Source of the DNA: RHLJ01 sp965222205
GTDB taxonomy: Bacteria > Bacteroidota > Rhodothermia > Balneolales > Balneolaceae
NCBI GenBank assembly: GCA_965222205.1
Contig: OZ244932.1
Span: 3,348,001-3,412,000, forward strand
Direction: 5' to 3'
DNA length: 64,000 bases
This document shows positions 40,246 through 49,526 of the stretch, one piece after another; the stretch's first letter is position 1, and every line of letters starts with the position of its first letter. The notes under the pieces were generated by a model. It saw nothing but the letters and a program-made list of their open reading frames with translations. It was not told the DNA's origin and did not search any database. Made by a program: the position numbers and the translations under genes.

Positions 40246-43200
40246 ATGATTGATAAAGTAGGAAAGCTCATTACCAAGATATTCGGTTCAAAGAGCGAGA
40301 AAGATATTAAGACCATACAGCCGATTGTAGATAAAATTAAGTCTTACGGTCCGGAAATGGAGAAACTGAGTGATGAACAACTCAAAGCAAAAACGGAAGG
40401 CTTTAAGAATGAAATCCAGGAAGCCACCAAAGAAACAAGAGAACGGATTGAAGAAGTAAAGAAGCAGCTGGATAACATTGAAGACTTATCTCCTTCCGAG
40501 CACCGTGATCTGGGCGACGAACTCGATAAGCTTGAGCAGCAGGAATTAGACATCATTGAAGGTGTACTAAATGACATTTTGCCCGAAGCTTATGCTGTGC
40601 TTAAAGATACCTGCCGTCGATTTGTCGGTAAAAGCTGGAAGGTAGCTGGCGATGAAGTGGAATGGAATATGATTCCTTATGACGTACAGCTGGTTGGTGC
40701 GATTGTACTTCATCAAGGTAAAATTGCGGAAATGAAAACGGGTGAAGGTAAAACACTCGTGGCTATTTTCCCGGCCTTCCTAAATGCCCTGGCAGGAAAG
40801 GGTGTTCACGTAATTACAGTGAACAACTATCTGGCGAAACGTGATGCCGAATGGAACGAGCCAATTTTCAACTTCCATGATATTTATGTTGATTGTGTGG
40901 ACAGGTATGAGCCTAATACCGAACAGCGTAGAAAAGCGTATCAGGCAGATATCACCTACGGCACAAATAATGAGTTTGGCTTCGATTATCTGCGTGATAA
41001 CATGGTTATAGGCAAGGAGCAGTTGGTTCAGCGCGATTATCATTACACCATTATTGATGAGGTTGATTCGATTTTAATTGATGAAGCCAGAACTCCACTC
41101 ATTATTTCTGGTCCCGTTCCAAATGAGAATAAATCTGATAAATACATTGAGATGAAGCCAAGGGTTGAATCCTTGGTTGCTGCTCAGAAAAAGCTGGTAG
41201 CTCAGCTCGTTCAGGAAGGTCAGAAGTTACTGGATGAGGGCAACGAAGAAGAGGCAGGCCTTGCTTTATTCCGGGCTCAGCGGGGATTTCCGAAAAATAC
41301 CCGTTTCAAGAAATTGCTTCAGGAGCCAAGGATTCAAAAGCTCATCCAGAAAACGGAAGCGTTTTATTTAGCTGATAACGCTAAGAATATGCCGGTAGTA
41401 GATGAGTACTTATACTATGCGGTGGATATGAAGATGAACTCTATCGAAATGACTGAAAAAGGTCGTGAGTTTGTAACTGCGAAAGGTGAAGACGAAGAGT
41501 TTTTCGTAATTCCTGACCTTGGAACTGAGACGGCAGCCATCGAGAAAGAAATCGCGGTCTTGGAAAAGGAAAAAGTAGACGAAGTAAAAGAGCTTGATCT
41601 AAGTAGCGAGTATCAAGAGAAAAAGGTTGAAGAAAAGAAAGAAGAAGTTCGAAAAGAAAAAGAGGCTAAGCTAAGTGATTTATATCGACTTTTTGCTGAA
41701 CGCGGAGATCGAATTCATACGATAAATCAGCTTTTGAAAGCCTACACTAATTTTGAGAAGGAAGAAGAATACATTGTTCAGGATGGCAAAGTTCAGATTG
41801 TTGATGAACATACCGGTCGTGTTCTTTCAGGCCGCCGTTATTCGGATGGACTTCATCAGGCGATAGAGGCGAAAGAAAATGTAAAGGTAGAAGCATCCAC
41901 GCAGACGTATGCAACCATCACCCTGCAGAACTATTTCCGAATGTACCATAAGCTTTCGGGAATGACTGGTACTGCTGAAACGGAAGAGGGTGAATTCAAT
42001 GAGATTTACGAGCTGGATGTAGTTGTGATTCCTACCAACCGTCCAATTCAAAGAGATGATAAAGAGGATTTGGTTTTCAAAACCAAGCGCGAAAAGTTTA
42101 AAGCTTCAATTAATAAAATTGAAGAATACCATAAAAATGGACAGCCGGTGTTGGTAGGTACAACCAGTGTAGAAGTTTCCGAAACCATGAGTCGCATGCT
42201 TCAGCGGGCGGGGATTCCACATAATGTATTGAATGCCAAGCAGCATGCAAGTGAGAGTGAAATTGTTAAACAAGCGGGTCAGCCGGGCGCAGTAACAGTG
42301 GCAACCAATATGGCTGGTCGTGGTACTGATATTAAGCTTGCACCAGGAGTAAAAGAAAATGGCGGTTTGGCAATTTTAGGTACCGAACGTCATGAATCCC
42401 GCCGAATCGATTTGCAGCTTCGTGGTCGTTCCGGTCGACAGGGAGATCCGGGCGAGTCTCAGTTCTTCGTTTCGTTGGAAGACAAGTTGATGTCGCTTTT
42501 TATGAGTGATCGGGTTGCAGGAGTGATGGACAAGCTGAGTTTTGAAGAAGGCGAAGTAATTACCCACCCATGGATCACCAGGTCGCTGGAAAGAGCGCAA
42601 TCGAAAGTTGAGCAGAATAACTTCAGCATAAGAAAGCGACAGCTGGAATATGATGATGTACTCAACAATCAGCGAAATGTAATTTACGCCCGTCGTAAAC
42701 ATGCTTTATTGGGAGATCAGCTTCGAACGGATATTCTCGGGATGTTGGAAGAATTGATTGAAGATATGGTAACCGACCATGTGATGGCCGGGGATTATGA
42801 AGGACTCCATTCTGAAATACTGAGAAATCTGGCTGTTGATGTGGAGTTTGACGGAGAGAAATGGCGCCAGATGGATGAAGATGATCTTGTAGAGATGATC
42901 ATCACGCGTGCGCTGGAAGTATACAAGCGCAAAGAAGAGATGATGGCGAAGCCACTCTATGAAGTGATGAAGAGAATCACGGAGTCAAATCCTGATCGGC
43001 GACCAGACAAAGTTCAGGTGATTTTCAGCGATGGACTTCGACGTATGCGAGTGGTTGTAGATGTTGAAGCTGCACTTGAAAATGAAGGCAAAGAAGTTGC
43101 TCGTGCGTTGGAAAAATCAGCAGTACTTTCTGTGATTGATGAAAAATGGATGCAGCACCTTCGTGAACTGGATTCAGTAAAAGAAGGTATCGGTTTGAGA

Positions 43201-43632
43201 TCATTCGCTCAAAAAGATCCATTGCTTGAGTACAAGCGTGAAGCTTTCGATATGTTCAAGCAGTTGCTTGGAATGATTAATCAGGAAGCCATTTCGTTGA
43301 TCTGGAAGTCGTTTCCTGAAGCCCAGATGAATAACGATGGATTACAAAAGGCTGAAAAGCAAAAATCCAGATTTGATACCAGCAAAATGCAAACCCAGCA
43401 TGCCGATTCCACAGGAATGGGACTTCAGGCTCCTGCTCAACCACAAAATGGAAATCAGCCGCGGCCGGCAGGTCCAAATGTTAAGCGCAAACCGGTTGAA
43501 GTTGATGACGAGCCCGGACGCAATGATCATGTTACTATCCAAAACATGAGTTCTGGTGCTACCAAGGAAATCAAATGGAAGCATGCTAAGCGTCTCGTTG
43601 ATGAAGAGGGTTGGGTGCTGGTAGAGAAGTAG
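40246..43632 (+). CDS. secA: Preprotein translocase ATPase SecA
   Basis: A 1,128-residue motor of the Sec pathway. Motifs: EMKTGEGKTLVAIFPAFLNA (Walker A), IIDEVDSILIDEARTPLI (DEVD box), TVATNMAGRGTDIKLAPGV and ERHESRRIDLQLRGRSGRQG with DPGESQFFVS. It exceeds the usual length of about 900 because of inserts in the N-terminal region and in the first nucleotide-binding domain (about residues 300-510), including a lysine/glutamate coiled segment typical of Bacteroidota SecA. The C-terminal zinc motif is absent: after GRND the chain reads HVTIQNMSSGATKEIKWKHA. It is a single gene. Confidence 0.97.
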   Translation: MIDKVGKLITKIFGSKSEKDIKTIQPIVDKIKSYGPEMEKLSDEQLKAKTEGFKNEIQEATKETRERIEEVKKQLDNIEDLSPSEHRDLGDELDKLEQQELDIIEGVLNDILPEAYAVLKDTCRRFVGKSWKVAGDEVEWNMIPYDVQLVGAIVLHQGKIAEMKTGEGKTLVAIFPAFLNALAGKGVHVITVNNYLAKRDAEWNEPIFNFHDIYVDCVDRYEPNTEQRRKAYQADITYGTNNEFGFDYLRDNMVIGKEQLVQRDYHYTIIDEVDSILIDEARTPLIISGPVPNENKSDKYIEMKPRVESLVAAQKKLVAQLVQEGQKLLDEGNEEEAGLALFRAQRGFPKNTRFKKLLQEPRIQKLIQKTEAFYLADNAKNMPVVDEYLYYAVDMKMNSIEMTEKGREFVTAKGEDEEFFVIPDLGTETAAIEKEIAVLEKEKVDEVKELDLSSEYQEKKVEEKKEEVRKEKEAKLSDLYRLFAERGDRIHTINQLLKAYTNFEKEEEYIVQDGKVQIVDEHTGRVLSGRRYSDGLHQAIEAKENVKVEASTQTYATITLQNYFRMYHKLSGMTGTAETEEGEFNEIYELDVVVIPTNRPIQRDDKEDLVFKTKREKFKASINKIEEYHKNGQPVLVGTTSVEVSETMSRMLQRAGIPHNVLNAKQHASESEIVKQAGQPGAVTVATNMAGRGTDIKLAPGVKENGGLAILGTERHESRRIDLQLRGRSGRQGDPGESQFFVSLEDKLMSLFMSDRVAGVMDKLSFEEGEVITHPWITRSLERAQSKVEQNNFSIRKRQLEYDDVLNNQRNVIYARRKHALLGDQLRTDILGMLEELIEDMVTDHVMAGDYEGLHSEILRNLAVDVEFDGEKWRQMDEDDLVEMIITRALEVYKRKEEMMAKPLYEVMKRITESNPDRRPDKVQVIFSDGLRRMRVVVDVEAALENEGKEVARALEKSAVLSVIDEKWMQHLRELDSVKEGIGLRSFAQKDPLLEYKREAFDMFKQLLGMINQEAISLIWKSFPEAQMNNDGLQKAEKQKSRFDTSKMQTQHADSTGMGLQAPAQPQNGNQPRPAGPNVKRKPVEVDDEPGRNDHVTIQNMSSGATKEIKWKHAKRLVDEEGWVLVEK

Positions 43633-43687
43633 ACAGTATGATAACCATAGGGTGTAAGTCGTTAGGCGTGAGATGTAAGTCTAAGTT

Positions 43688-43715
43688 GTAAGGTGAATTC
43701 ATGAATTCACCTTAC
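43688..43715. repeat. 13-bp palindrome downstream of secA
   Basis: GTAAGGTGAATTC/GAATTCACCTTAC with a 2-nt centre (43688-43700 with 43703-43715), preceded by GTAAG-rich words. Five T occur 10 bp later, so it may also act as a terminator for secA. Confidence 0.55.
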
Positions 43716-43824
43716 GGTTACCGCTTTTTAACTAATCAAAAAGTCAAAAACTTAACATTGGATTTTTGAATGCTTTCCTTATCATAGAAATCCATATTAA
43801 GAAATTGTTAAGCGGATCTGCTAA

Positions 43825-44571
43825 GTGGAAGTCCTGGGTATAGACATAGTTGGTAAAAGTATTAAAGGTGCAATTGTTGATACCGAGAAGGGTGAAATTG
43901 TATCCGGCAAAAAATCAACGGATAGTGCGGAGGACTCCCGACCGCATAAGCTTATTTCCAAGATTCACAAGATCGTTAAAAAATTCGATTGGAAAGGACC
44001 TATTGGATGCTCATTCCCTGCCCCTACAACAAAAGGAGTTATTCTTTCAGCCAATCGAATTAATGAAGCATGGGTTGATGCAGATGCCGAACATCTCTTC
44101 TCTGAAATTACGGGCTGTAAAGTAAGTGTCATTAATCAGACAGATGCCACAGGAATAGCGGAAATGACCTTCGGTGTAGGTCGAAAGGCATCAGGTACAG
44201 TGATTGTATTAAATATTGGTGAGGGAATCGGTTCTTCCATTTTTGTGGATGGAAATCTGGTACCAAATACCGAGCTTGGACAAATTGAGATTAAAGGCAT
44301 CAAGATTGAAGATCGTGCATCAAATACGGTCAGAAAAGAGGAAGGAGTAAAGAAAAAAACCTGGGCTAAACGACTTCAGTTTGTGCTGGAGCATTACGAG
44401 CACTTATTCCATCCGGACATGTTTATTCTTGGAGGCCAGATCAGCAAAAAGCCAGAGAAAGTAATGCCTTATATTAAAATTAGTACCAAGCTAAAGCCGG
44501 CAGAATTCGGCAGAGATGCAAGTATTGTAGGTGCTGCTTATTATGCCGCAAGAAAACAGAAGCTTATTTAA
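43825..44571 (+). CDS. ROK/polyphosphate-glucokinase-like protein, probably catalytically altered
   Basis: A 248-residue paralogue of the gene at 56342-57076, aligning over the full length without large gaps. Where the paralogue has DVGGSGIKGA this protein has DIVGKSIKGA. Where the paralogue has the catalytic HLVNDVDAAAF (Asp105) this one has SVINQTDATGI (Gln105). GTGIGTA is GEGIGSS, and ELGH is ELGQ. The kinase fold is probably kept but phosphotransfer is doubtful; a regulatory role is possible. The start is GTG at 43825. The next gene begins 17 bp after its stop. Confidence 0.75.
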   Translation: MEVLGIDIVGKSIKGAIVDTEKGEIVSGKKSTDSAEDSRPHKLISKIHKIVKKFDWKGPIGCSFPAPTTKGVILSANRINEAWVDADAEHLFSEITGCKVSVINQTDATGIAEMTFGVGRKASGTVIVLNIGEGIGSSIFVDGNLVPNTELGQIEIKGIKIEDRASNTVRKEEGVKKKTWAKRLQFVLEHYEHLFHPDMFILGGQISKKPEKVMPYIKISTKLKPAEFGRDASIVGAAYYAARKQKLI

Positions 44572-44587
44572 TTTCAGACTTAGAAAT

Positions 44588-45643
44588 ATGGAAAATAGAA
44601 TATTTGTAATTTTTGCAATAGCCATAGCTATTTTATTTGGTTGTAACAAAACACCAGATGAAATTGAATTAGTTTGGGAAAAGATAGACTTACCTGAAGA
44701 TGAATATATGACTGTTTCTGTTTCTGAAGATGGTATACTATATGCTGTAGTGGGTGTAGTTGAATTGAGAGCTACAGAAGCAGATAGATCAAAAATATAT
44801 ATATCAGAAGACCAGGGAGATACATGGCTTTCGATAGATATTAGTTCAGTTGATGGTAGCAGTATAAATGCTGCTCGTGTTAGAATATATGACATTATGC
44901 ATTTAGGTAATGATATTTTGATACATACAGACCTAAACTTCCCATCACCAAACGAGTTACTATTGTCTAAAGACAGCGGTAATAACTGGGGCTTAATTTT
45001 TAACAGAATAGATTATAATGCTAAAATTGATGCTGATAGATATGGAAATATTGCTATATCTGATCCAGATGGTTTTTTTTATAAAACAGTAAACTTTGGT
45101 GAAGAATGGAGGTCTTATTCTTTGCCAAGTCTAGGTCAATCGGTGATTCCAAATTTTAAACCATTTCTTGGAGTTGATTCTACAAACTATTTCCTGAAAG
45201 CTTCAGGAATATCAGGGGATCTTTATATAACTAATGATGGTGGGTCATCATGGAACATTTACGAAAATAATTTTGGCTCTATCGCAAAAAATTCAAATGG
45301 CACTTTTATCGCGTTAGGGTCTTCAATTTTTCGCTCGCTAGATGGGAGAAATTGGGAAAAAATACAGAATTTGAAGTTTGGTGAATCAACAGTTGTTACT
45401 CTACATGATGATAATTTTTTGATTATGACTAGAAATGATGGATTTTTAATAACATCAGATCAAGGTAAAAGTTGGAAGAATATAAAGTCTAGCCGATTAG
45501 AAAATGGAAGTACAATTTGGGCTGAAACTAATTCAGCTGATCTAAGACATTTTATGGATGATAAAAACAATATTTATATAGCATCTGATTCAAAAACAAG
45601 ATTAGGAATCAGCGTTTTATATCGAGCAAAATTAAATTACTGA
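44588..45643 (+). CDS. BNR/Asp-box beta-propeller lipoprotein
   Basis: A 351-residue lipoprotein with leader MENRIFVIFAIAIAILFGC (Cys19). Repeated Asp-box motifs of the S.D.G..W type mark a sialidase-like or photosynthesis-assembly-like propeller: SEDQGDTW, SKDSGNNWG, NDGGSSWNIY, SLDGRNWEKI, SDQGKSWKNI. No sialidase arginine triad is evident, so enzymatic activity is not implied. The ATG at 44588 is preferred to an earlier frame that overlaps the upstream gene. The sequence is noticeably A+T-richer than its neighbours, which may indicate transfer. Confidence 0.75.
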   Translation: MENRIFVIFAIAIAILFGCNKTPDEIELVWEKIDLPEDEYMTVSVSEDGILYAVVGVVELRATEADRSKIYISEDQGDTWLSIDISSVDGSSINAARVRIYDIMHLGNDILIHTDLNFPSPNELLLSKDSGNNWGLIFNRIDYNAKIDADRYGNIAISDPDGFFYKTVNFGEEWRSYSLPSLGQSVIPNFKPFLGVDSTNYFLKASGISGDLYITNDGGSSWNIYENNFGSIAKNSNGTFIALGSSIFRSLDGRNWEKIQNLKFGESTVVTLHDDNFLIMTRNDGFLITSDQGKSWKNIKSSRLENGSTIWAETNSADLRHFMDDKNNIYIASDSKTRLGISVLYRAKLNY

Positions 45644-45649
45644 GACCAG

Positions 45650-46732
45650 TCATTTCAATCGGTTCAAAGCTTCCTTGGCCTGTTCGTGATCCTTATCCTT
45701 TTTTAATGCAGCTTTATATTGTTCTTCCGCAGCTTCCAGGTTTTGTTTAGACTCATAAATTGTTCCAAGCCTGAAATAAGACCAAGCCAATGTATTATCA
45801 TTTACAGGTTCTTCCAGAGATATCAGCCTGATCAGGAACTCTTCACCTTCTGATTCATATTCACCGGAAACAGCAGCCAATCTTCCTATTTGATACCAGG
45901 TATTATAAAACTCAGGTTCAATCTCCAGCGCTTTTTGGTAAGCTTCAAACGATTCGTCCCATATTTCACTCCATTGTAACGCGTTACCCAGATTATAATA
46001 AACTAAAGCGGTGGTATCAGTCACACTTAATTGTTTACGAGCCATTTCAGCCGCTTTTTCATATTCCTGTCGGTTAAAATAGTAGCTAAAGAGTTCGTAA
46101 TAAGGTCCCATTCCCGTAGGGTATTCTCGTAATGCTTCCGTGTAATTTTCAAGCACTTTATCATCCTCATCAAAATAAGAGTAGATTCTTCCCCAGGCCA
46201 TATAGCCTGCTTCTTTATCTAAATTCATGATCTCCTGAGCCTGGTTTTCGGCTTTGTCTCTCCCCCCTCCCATAAAGCCAGGTGCCTGTAGATAAAACTC
46301 CATTACGCTTTCACGGGCTTCTACATTATCAGGGTCCAGTTCTACCGATTTCTCATAGTTCTTTCTGGAGTCTCTGGCATAAAATGCTTGTTTCAGTTTT
46401 CCTGCATTCTGAGCCCGTCGGCCATAAGAGTGACCCAGCCACATATAGTGCTTCGAATTTTCGGAGTCATAGTCAGCCGCTTTTTTGAACCAATCAATTG
46501 CATTGCCAAATTCATCTTCATCAAAATAAATTCTGCCCATATAAAAGTTCGCTTCAGGGTGTTTTTTATTGGTTCTGATGAAATCTTCAAAAAAATCTTT
46601 CGCTTCATTTATATTGCCGTCTTCAAAAAGAGCAATGCCCTCATCGATAGAGGATTGAGCAAAAACGGCTGTGGAAAGAATAAGTCCCAGAAAGAGACCA
46701 AGAAGAGGTAAATGATTTTTAGAATATAGCAT
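45650..46732 (-). CDS. Exported TPR-repeat protein
   Basis: A 360-residue protein with a signal peptide (about 1-26, ending in TAVFAQ) and about eight tetratricopeptide repeats. Examples are EANFYMGRIYFDEDEFGNAI, WFKKAADYDSENSKHYMWLG, TALVYYNLGNALQWSEIW and EFYNTWYQIGRLAAVSGEY. It is likely a periplasmic scaffold. The ATG at 46732 is used rather than an upstream TTG. It converges with the BNR lipoprotein gene 6 bp away. No partner is evident. Confidence 0.82.
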   Translation of the reverse strand: MLYSKNHLPLLGLFLGLILSTAVFAQSSIDEGIALFEDGNINEAKDFFEDFIRTNKKHPEANFYMGRIYFDEDEFGNAIDWFKKAADYDSENSKHYMWLGHSYGRRAQNAGKLKQAFYARDSRKNYEKSVELDPDNVEARESVMEFYLQAPGFMGGGRDKAENQAQEIMNLDKEAGYMAWGRIYSYFDEDDKVLENYTEALREYPTGMGPYYELFSYYFNRQEYEKAAEMARKQLSVTDTTALVYYNLGNALQWSEIWDESFEAYQKALEIEPEFYNTWYQIGRLAAVSGEYESEGEEFLIRLISLEEPVNDNTLAWSYFRLGTIYESKQNLEAAEEQYKAALKKDKDHEQAKEALNRLK

Positions 46733-46758
46733 GACCAAAGATTTGATTTCGGACTGAG

Positions 46759-46884
46759 TTACGACTGATCATCGTCTTTGGTTTCATCAACATCTTTAGC
46801 GGAGATATATTTTCCAACCAGCCGAACGCCTAATCTGGCAAAAAGAATAATGGCGATAACGGTGATTATGTTGAAGGTGTCCAC
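46759..46884 (-). CDS. 41-residue single-pass membrane protein
   Basis: Reads VDTFNIITVIAIILFARLGV then RLVGKYISAKDVDETKDDDQS. It is one hydrophobic helix at the N-terminus with a positively charged boundary and an acidic tail, the usual profile of a genuine small membrane protein. The GTG start shares one base with the TAG stop of the VOC gene (TAGTG), which would allow translational coupling. No homologue is recognised; the evidence is architecture and placement only. Confidence 0.45.
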   Translation of the reverse strand: MDTFNIITVIAIILFARLGVRLVGKYISAKDVDETKDDDQS

Positions 46885-47270
46885 TATTTATCCGAATGCA
46901 GGGCTACCCGGTTACCTTCCGAATCTTCAAAAATAGCCATGAATCCCATTCCGGGTCCGATTTCTCTTTTGGGGATAGATACTGTTCCGCCTGCATCTTC
47001 GATTCTATCTTGTACAACTTGCAGATTGGGGTTGGCATTAAAATGGATAAGCGTACCATGGATATTACTTGGTTGGTAGTATTCCTCATTCCAGACTAAA
47101 GCTCCGCCCACTACAGATTGACCTCCCGGAAAGATAGCCATCTTAAAATTCTCTCCCAGCTCCATCAGTTGAAGCTCGGTATCAAATATGGTTTCATAAA
47201 AAGTTTTAGCTCGGTCCATATCAGAAACCGGAAGCTCGAACCAGCTGATTATATGTTTTGCTTCACTCAT
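46884..47270 (-). CDS. VOC family (glyoxalase-like) protein
   Basis: A 128-residue vicinal-oxygen-chelate protein: ISWFELPVSDMDRAKTFYET opens the first beta-alpha-beta unit, GGALVWNEEYYQPSNIHGTL and FNANPNLQVVQDRIEDAGG the second. It ends GPGMGFMAIFEDSEGNRVALH. Substrate is unknown. The ATG at 47270 is used (a TTG lies one codon earlier). It sits downstream of the MarR and AhpD-like genes, suggesting a small stress-response unit. Confidence 0.88.
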   Translation of the reverse strand: MSEAKHIISWFELPVSDMDRAKTFYETIFDTELQLMELGENFKMAIFPGGQSVVGGALVWNEEYYQPSNIHGTLIHFNANPNLQVVQDRIEDAGGTVSIPKREIGPGMGFMAIFEDSEGNRVALHSDK

Positions 47271-47315
47271 CAATCAAGTATTAGTTAAAAATACATAGTA
47301 GATGAATAGAGGAGG

Positions 47316-47762
47316 TTAATCAAGGTGTAGTTTTTCTAACAACCTATTCAACTGTTGGGCCTCTTCTTTGGAAAGGCTATAAAAAATAGAATTCAGTTTT
47401 TTCAGTTTAGTATCAATTGTAGAAAGTAAGTACTGACCATCGTTACTTATAAATACCTGAACTTTTCTGCCATCATGTGAGCAAGGCTGTTTCCATGCCA
47501 GATCTTTTGAAATAAGTCGGTCTACAATTCTGGATGTATCCGACATTTTATCAATCATTTTTTCACAAATATCATTGGTGGATAGGGGCTCTCCATCAGC
47601 TTCTCTGAGGATGTTAAGGATGCTAAACTGCTGAGGAGTTATATCAAATTGTTCAAGAAAAGCTCTCAGTTCATTTTTCACCAAATTATTGGTGAGTTGA
47701 AGGTTAGTTCTGAGCCGTTCCCACGCGCTAAAACTTTTTATTTCACTAGTTGTAGAATCCAT
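47316..47762 (-). CDS. MarR family transcriptional regulator
   Basis: A 148-residue winged-helix dimer-forming regulator: DITPQQFSILNILREADGEP, STNDICEKMIDKMSDTSRIV (recognition helix), DRLISKDLAWKQPCSHDGRKV (wing), then a C-terminal dimerisation helix. It lies between the AhpD-like gene (55 bp upstream) and the VOC gene (45 bp downstream), so it probably controls them in response to a small molecule or oxidant. The Cys in QPCSHDGR could be redox-active (inference). Confidence 0.9.
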   Translation of the reverse strand: MDSTTSEIKSFSAWERLRTNLQLTNNLVKNELRAFLEQFDITPQQFSILNILREADGEPLSTNDICEKMIDKMSDTSRIVDRLISKDLAWKQPCSHDGRKVQVFISNDGQYLLSTIDTKLKKLNSIFYSLSKEEAQQLNRLLEKLHLD

Positions 47763-47817
47763 AAGTTGAAAATTTAAAACAGGTCAACTATTTCAGCTGA
47801 CCTGTTTAAGATGGTGT

Positions 47818-48369
47818 TTATGCTTCAACCAATTCTTCAAGAGGTTGTGCTTCCGGGAAATCGATCGGGATATTTGTAGTCCCGTGGATAAAGTTACTAA
47901 TCATTTTATCACCGATAACCATGATAATATCGATTAAATTAGCTTCGTCGTATCCGGCTTCAAACAAAGCATCCGTTGCTTCAGGTGATGGCTTACTTCT
48001 ATTCTCAACCGAACTCTTTACAAATTTGGCGAGTGCATCATATTTTTCATCGAAACTAATTTCTGCCTGTCGGATTTCAATGATCTGATCATCATCAAAA
48101 CCATTCATTTTACCAATAGCGGTGTGAGCTGATAAGCAGTAGTAGCATTGATTTACTTCACTCACTACAAGGTTAATAATTTCTCTTTCTTTTGCCGATA
48201 AAGTACTCTTACGGTTTTGCAATTCCAGATAATCACCCAATGCTGTGTCATTGTGGGCGTAAGTGGCATATAGATTCGGCACAAAACCTACCATCTTTTC
48301 GAGCTTATCAAAAAGCTGCTGATTGTTTTCGTTAACCTGATCTCTGGTGGGTACATTGAAGTTTTTCAT
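47818..48369 (-). CDS. Carboxymuconolactone decarboxylase/AhpD-like protein
   Basis: A 183-residue protein with the AhpD-type motif CYYCLSAH (CxxC plus His) in NLVVSEVNQCYYCLSAHTAI. This is the redox centre of alkylhydroperoxidase-like CMD-fold proteins. The N-terminal KLEKMVGFVPNLYATYAHN is typical of the peroxidase-related subgroup. The ATG at 48369 is chosen; the longer frame includes AT-rich leader sequence. It is probably induced under oxidative or electrophile stress. A LysR gene lies upstream and a MarR gene downstream on the same strand. Confidence 0.88.
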   Translation of the reverse strand: MKNFNVPTRDQVNENNQQLFDKLEKMVGFVPNLYATYAHNDTALGDYLELQNRKSTLSAKEREIINLVVSEVNQCYYCLSAHTAIGKMNGFDDDQIIEIRQAEISFDEKYDALAKFVKSSVENRSKPSPEATDALFEAGYDEANLIDIIMVIGDKMISNFIHGTTNIPIDFPEAQPLEELVEA

Positions 48370-48430
48370 AATAATATTGTTGTATTTGTTTGTAATAATA
48401 TTTGAACACCTCAATACTAATGGTTAAACA

Positions 48431-48448
48431 TCAATGTTTCAACATTGA
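48431..48448. promoter_or_regulatory. Perfect dyad between LysR and AhpD-like genes
   Basis: TCAATGTT-TC-AACATTGA, with 8-bp arms. It lies 62 bp upstream of the AhpD-like start and 44 bp after the LysR stop, a likely operator. It may be bound by the LysR or MarR product of this cluster (inference). Confidence 0.45.
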
Positions 48449-48491
48449 ATTGATAGAATCTCCCTATTGAGTTGATTTGCGGAGTGCTTTA

Positions 48492-49370
48492 CTAAAGAAG
48501 TTGAATTATTTGGTTCAGAACCGGATTTCTGTTCTCTTGCTTCCAGATAGCTGAAAGGGTAGTTCTCTGAGGAATATCTACCAGATCAATGAATTGTATG
48601 TTCAGGTCAAATCCTTGTTTTAAAGAGCTCGGTACTATCCCAATTCCTAAGCCATTTTCTACCAATCTGAAAATCGTATTAGCATGAACAGACTCGTGAG
48701 CTACTTTGGGAGTAAATCCCTGATCTTCAAAAATGCTCATAATCTTTTCATAATATCCGTGGCTGTACTGACTTGAAAAAAGAATAAACGATTCATTTTC
48801 CAGATCTTTTACTGTTTCGAAATTATGCTTATCCAGGGAGTGATTTTTAGGAAGTACCAAGCAGAAGGTTTCTTCATACACATCCTTTTTATTAAGCCCA
48901 TCCGGCAATCTCATAGTCCTGATAAAGCCTATATCAAGTTCGTCTTTACGAACCCGGTCAACTTGTTCCTGATTTGTTAATTCCGTCAAAACGGTATGAA
49001 TATCAGGAGACTGAGCATGAATTTGTTTCAACAATCCAGGGATCATAGAATGCATAGCAGAGCCAACAAATCCAATACGAAGCTGTCCCTTATCTCCGGC
49101 ATTAAGGTGTTGAATACTCTGATAGACAAAATCCAGGTGGTTAAAAAGAAACTGAGCTTCATCTCTTAAATACTCGCCGGTTTTAGTAAGACTAACATTC
49201 CGTTTATCACGAACAAACAAATCCGTATTCAGATAACTTTCGAGTTGCTGTATCTGTCGACTTAATGCTGGCTGGGTGATATACAGCTTTTCTGCTGATC
49301 TACTAAAGTGTAGTTCATCCGCAACAGTAAGGAAATATCTAAGATGACGAAGTTCTAAATTATTACTCAT
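48492..49370 (-). CDS. LysR family transcriptional regulator
   Basis: A 292-residue regulator. The N-terminal helix-turn-helix LRHLRYFLTVADELHFSRSA with EKLYITQPALSRQIQQLE is standard, followed by an inducer-binding domain beginning GQLRIGFVGSAMHSMIPGLL. This resembles the BenM/CatM/HcaR-type subgroup in its GFVG motif. Start is ATG 49370. It is transcribed toward the AhpD-like gene and divergent from the hut genes 250 bp away. Its target is more likely the AhpD-like gene than hut, given the dyad downstream. Confidence 0.92.
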   Translation of the reverse strand: MSNNLELRHLRYFLTVADELHFSRSAEKLYITQPALSRQIQQLESYLNTDLFVRDKRNVSLTKTGEYLRDEAQFLFNHLDFVYQSIQHLNAGDKGQLRIGFVGSAMHSMIPGLLKQIHAQSPDIHTVLTELTNQEQVDRVRKDELDIGFIRTMRLPDGLNKKDVYEETFCLVLPKNHSLDKHNFETVKDLENESFILFSSQYSHGYYEKIMSIFEDQGFTPKVAHESVHANTIFRLVENGLGIGIVPSSLKQGFDLNIQFIDLVDIPQRTTLSAIWKQENRNPVLNQIIQLL

Positions 49371-49526
49371 ATGTATTAATATATACTTATTAAGTATTTC
49401 AAAACATTATTCGTTTGATTTATTTTAATTCCTGAAGATCGTCCAAAGTGAAGCATTAACCATAGTAGCAGAGTCGCAAGATCTGTGATTGAAGACTCTC
49501 GGATATGAACGGAGGGGCTTATTTGG

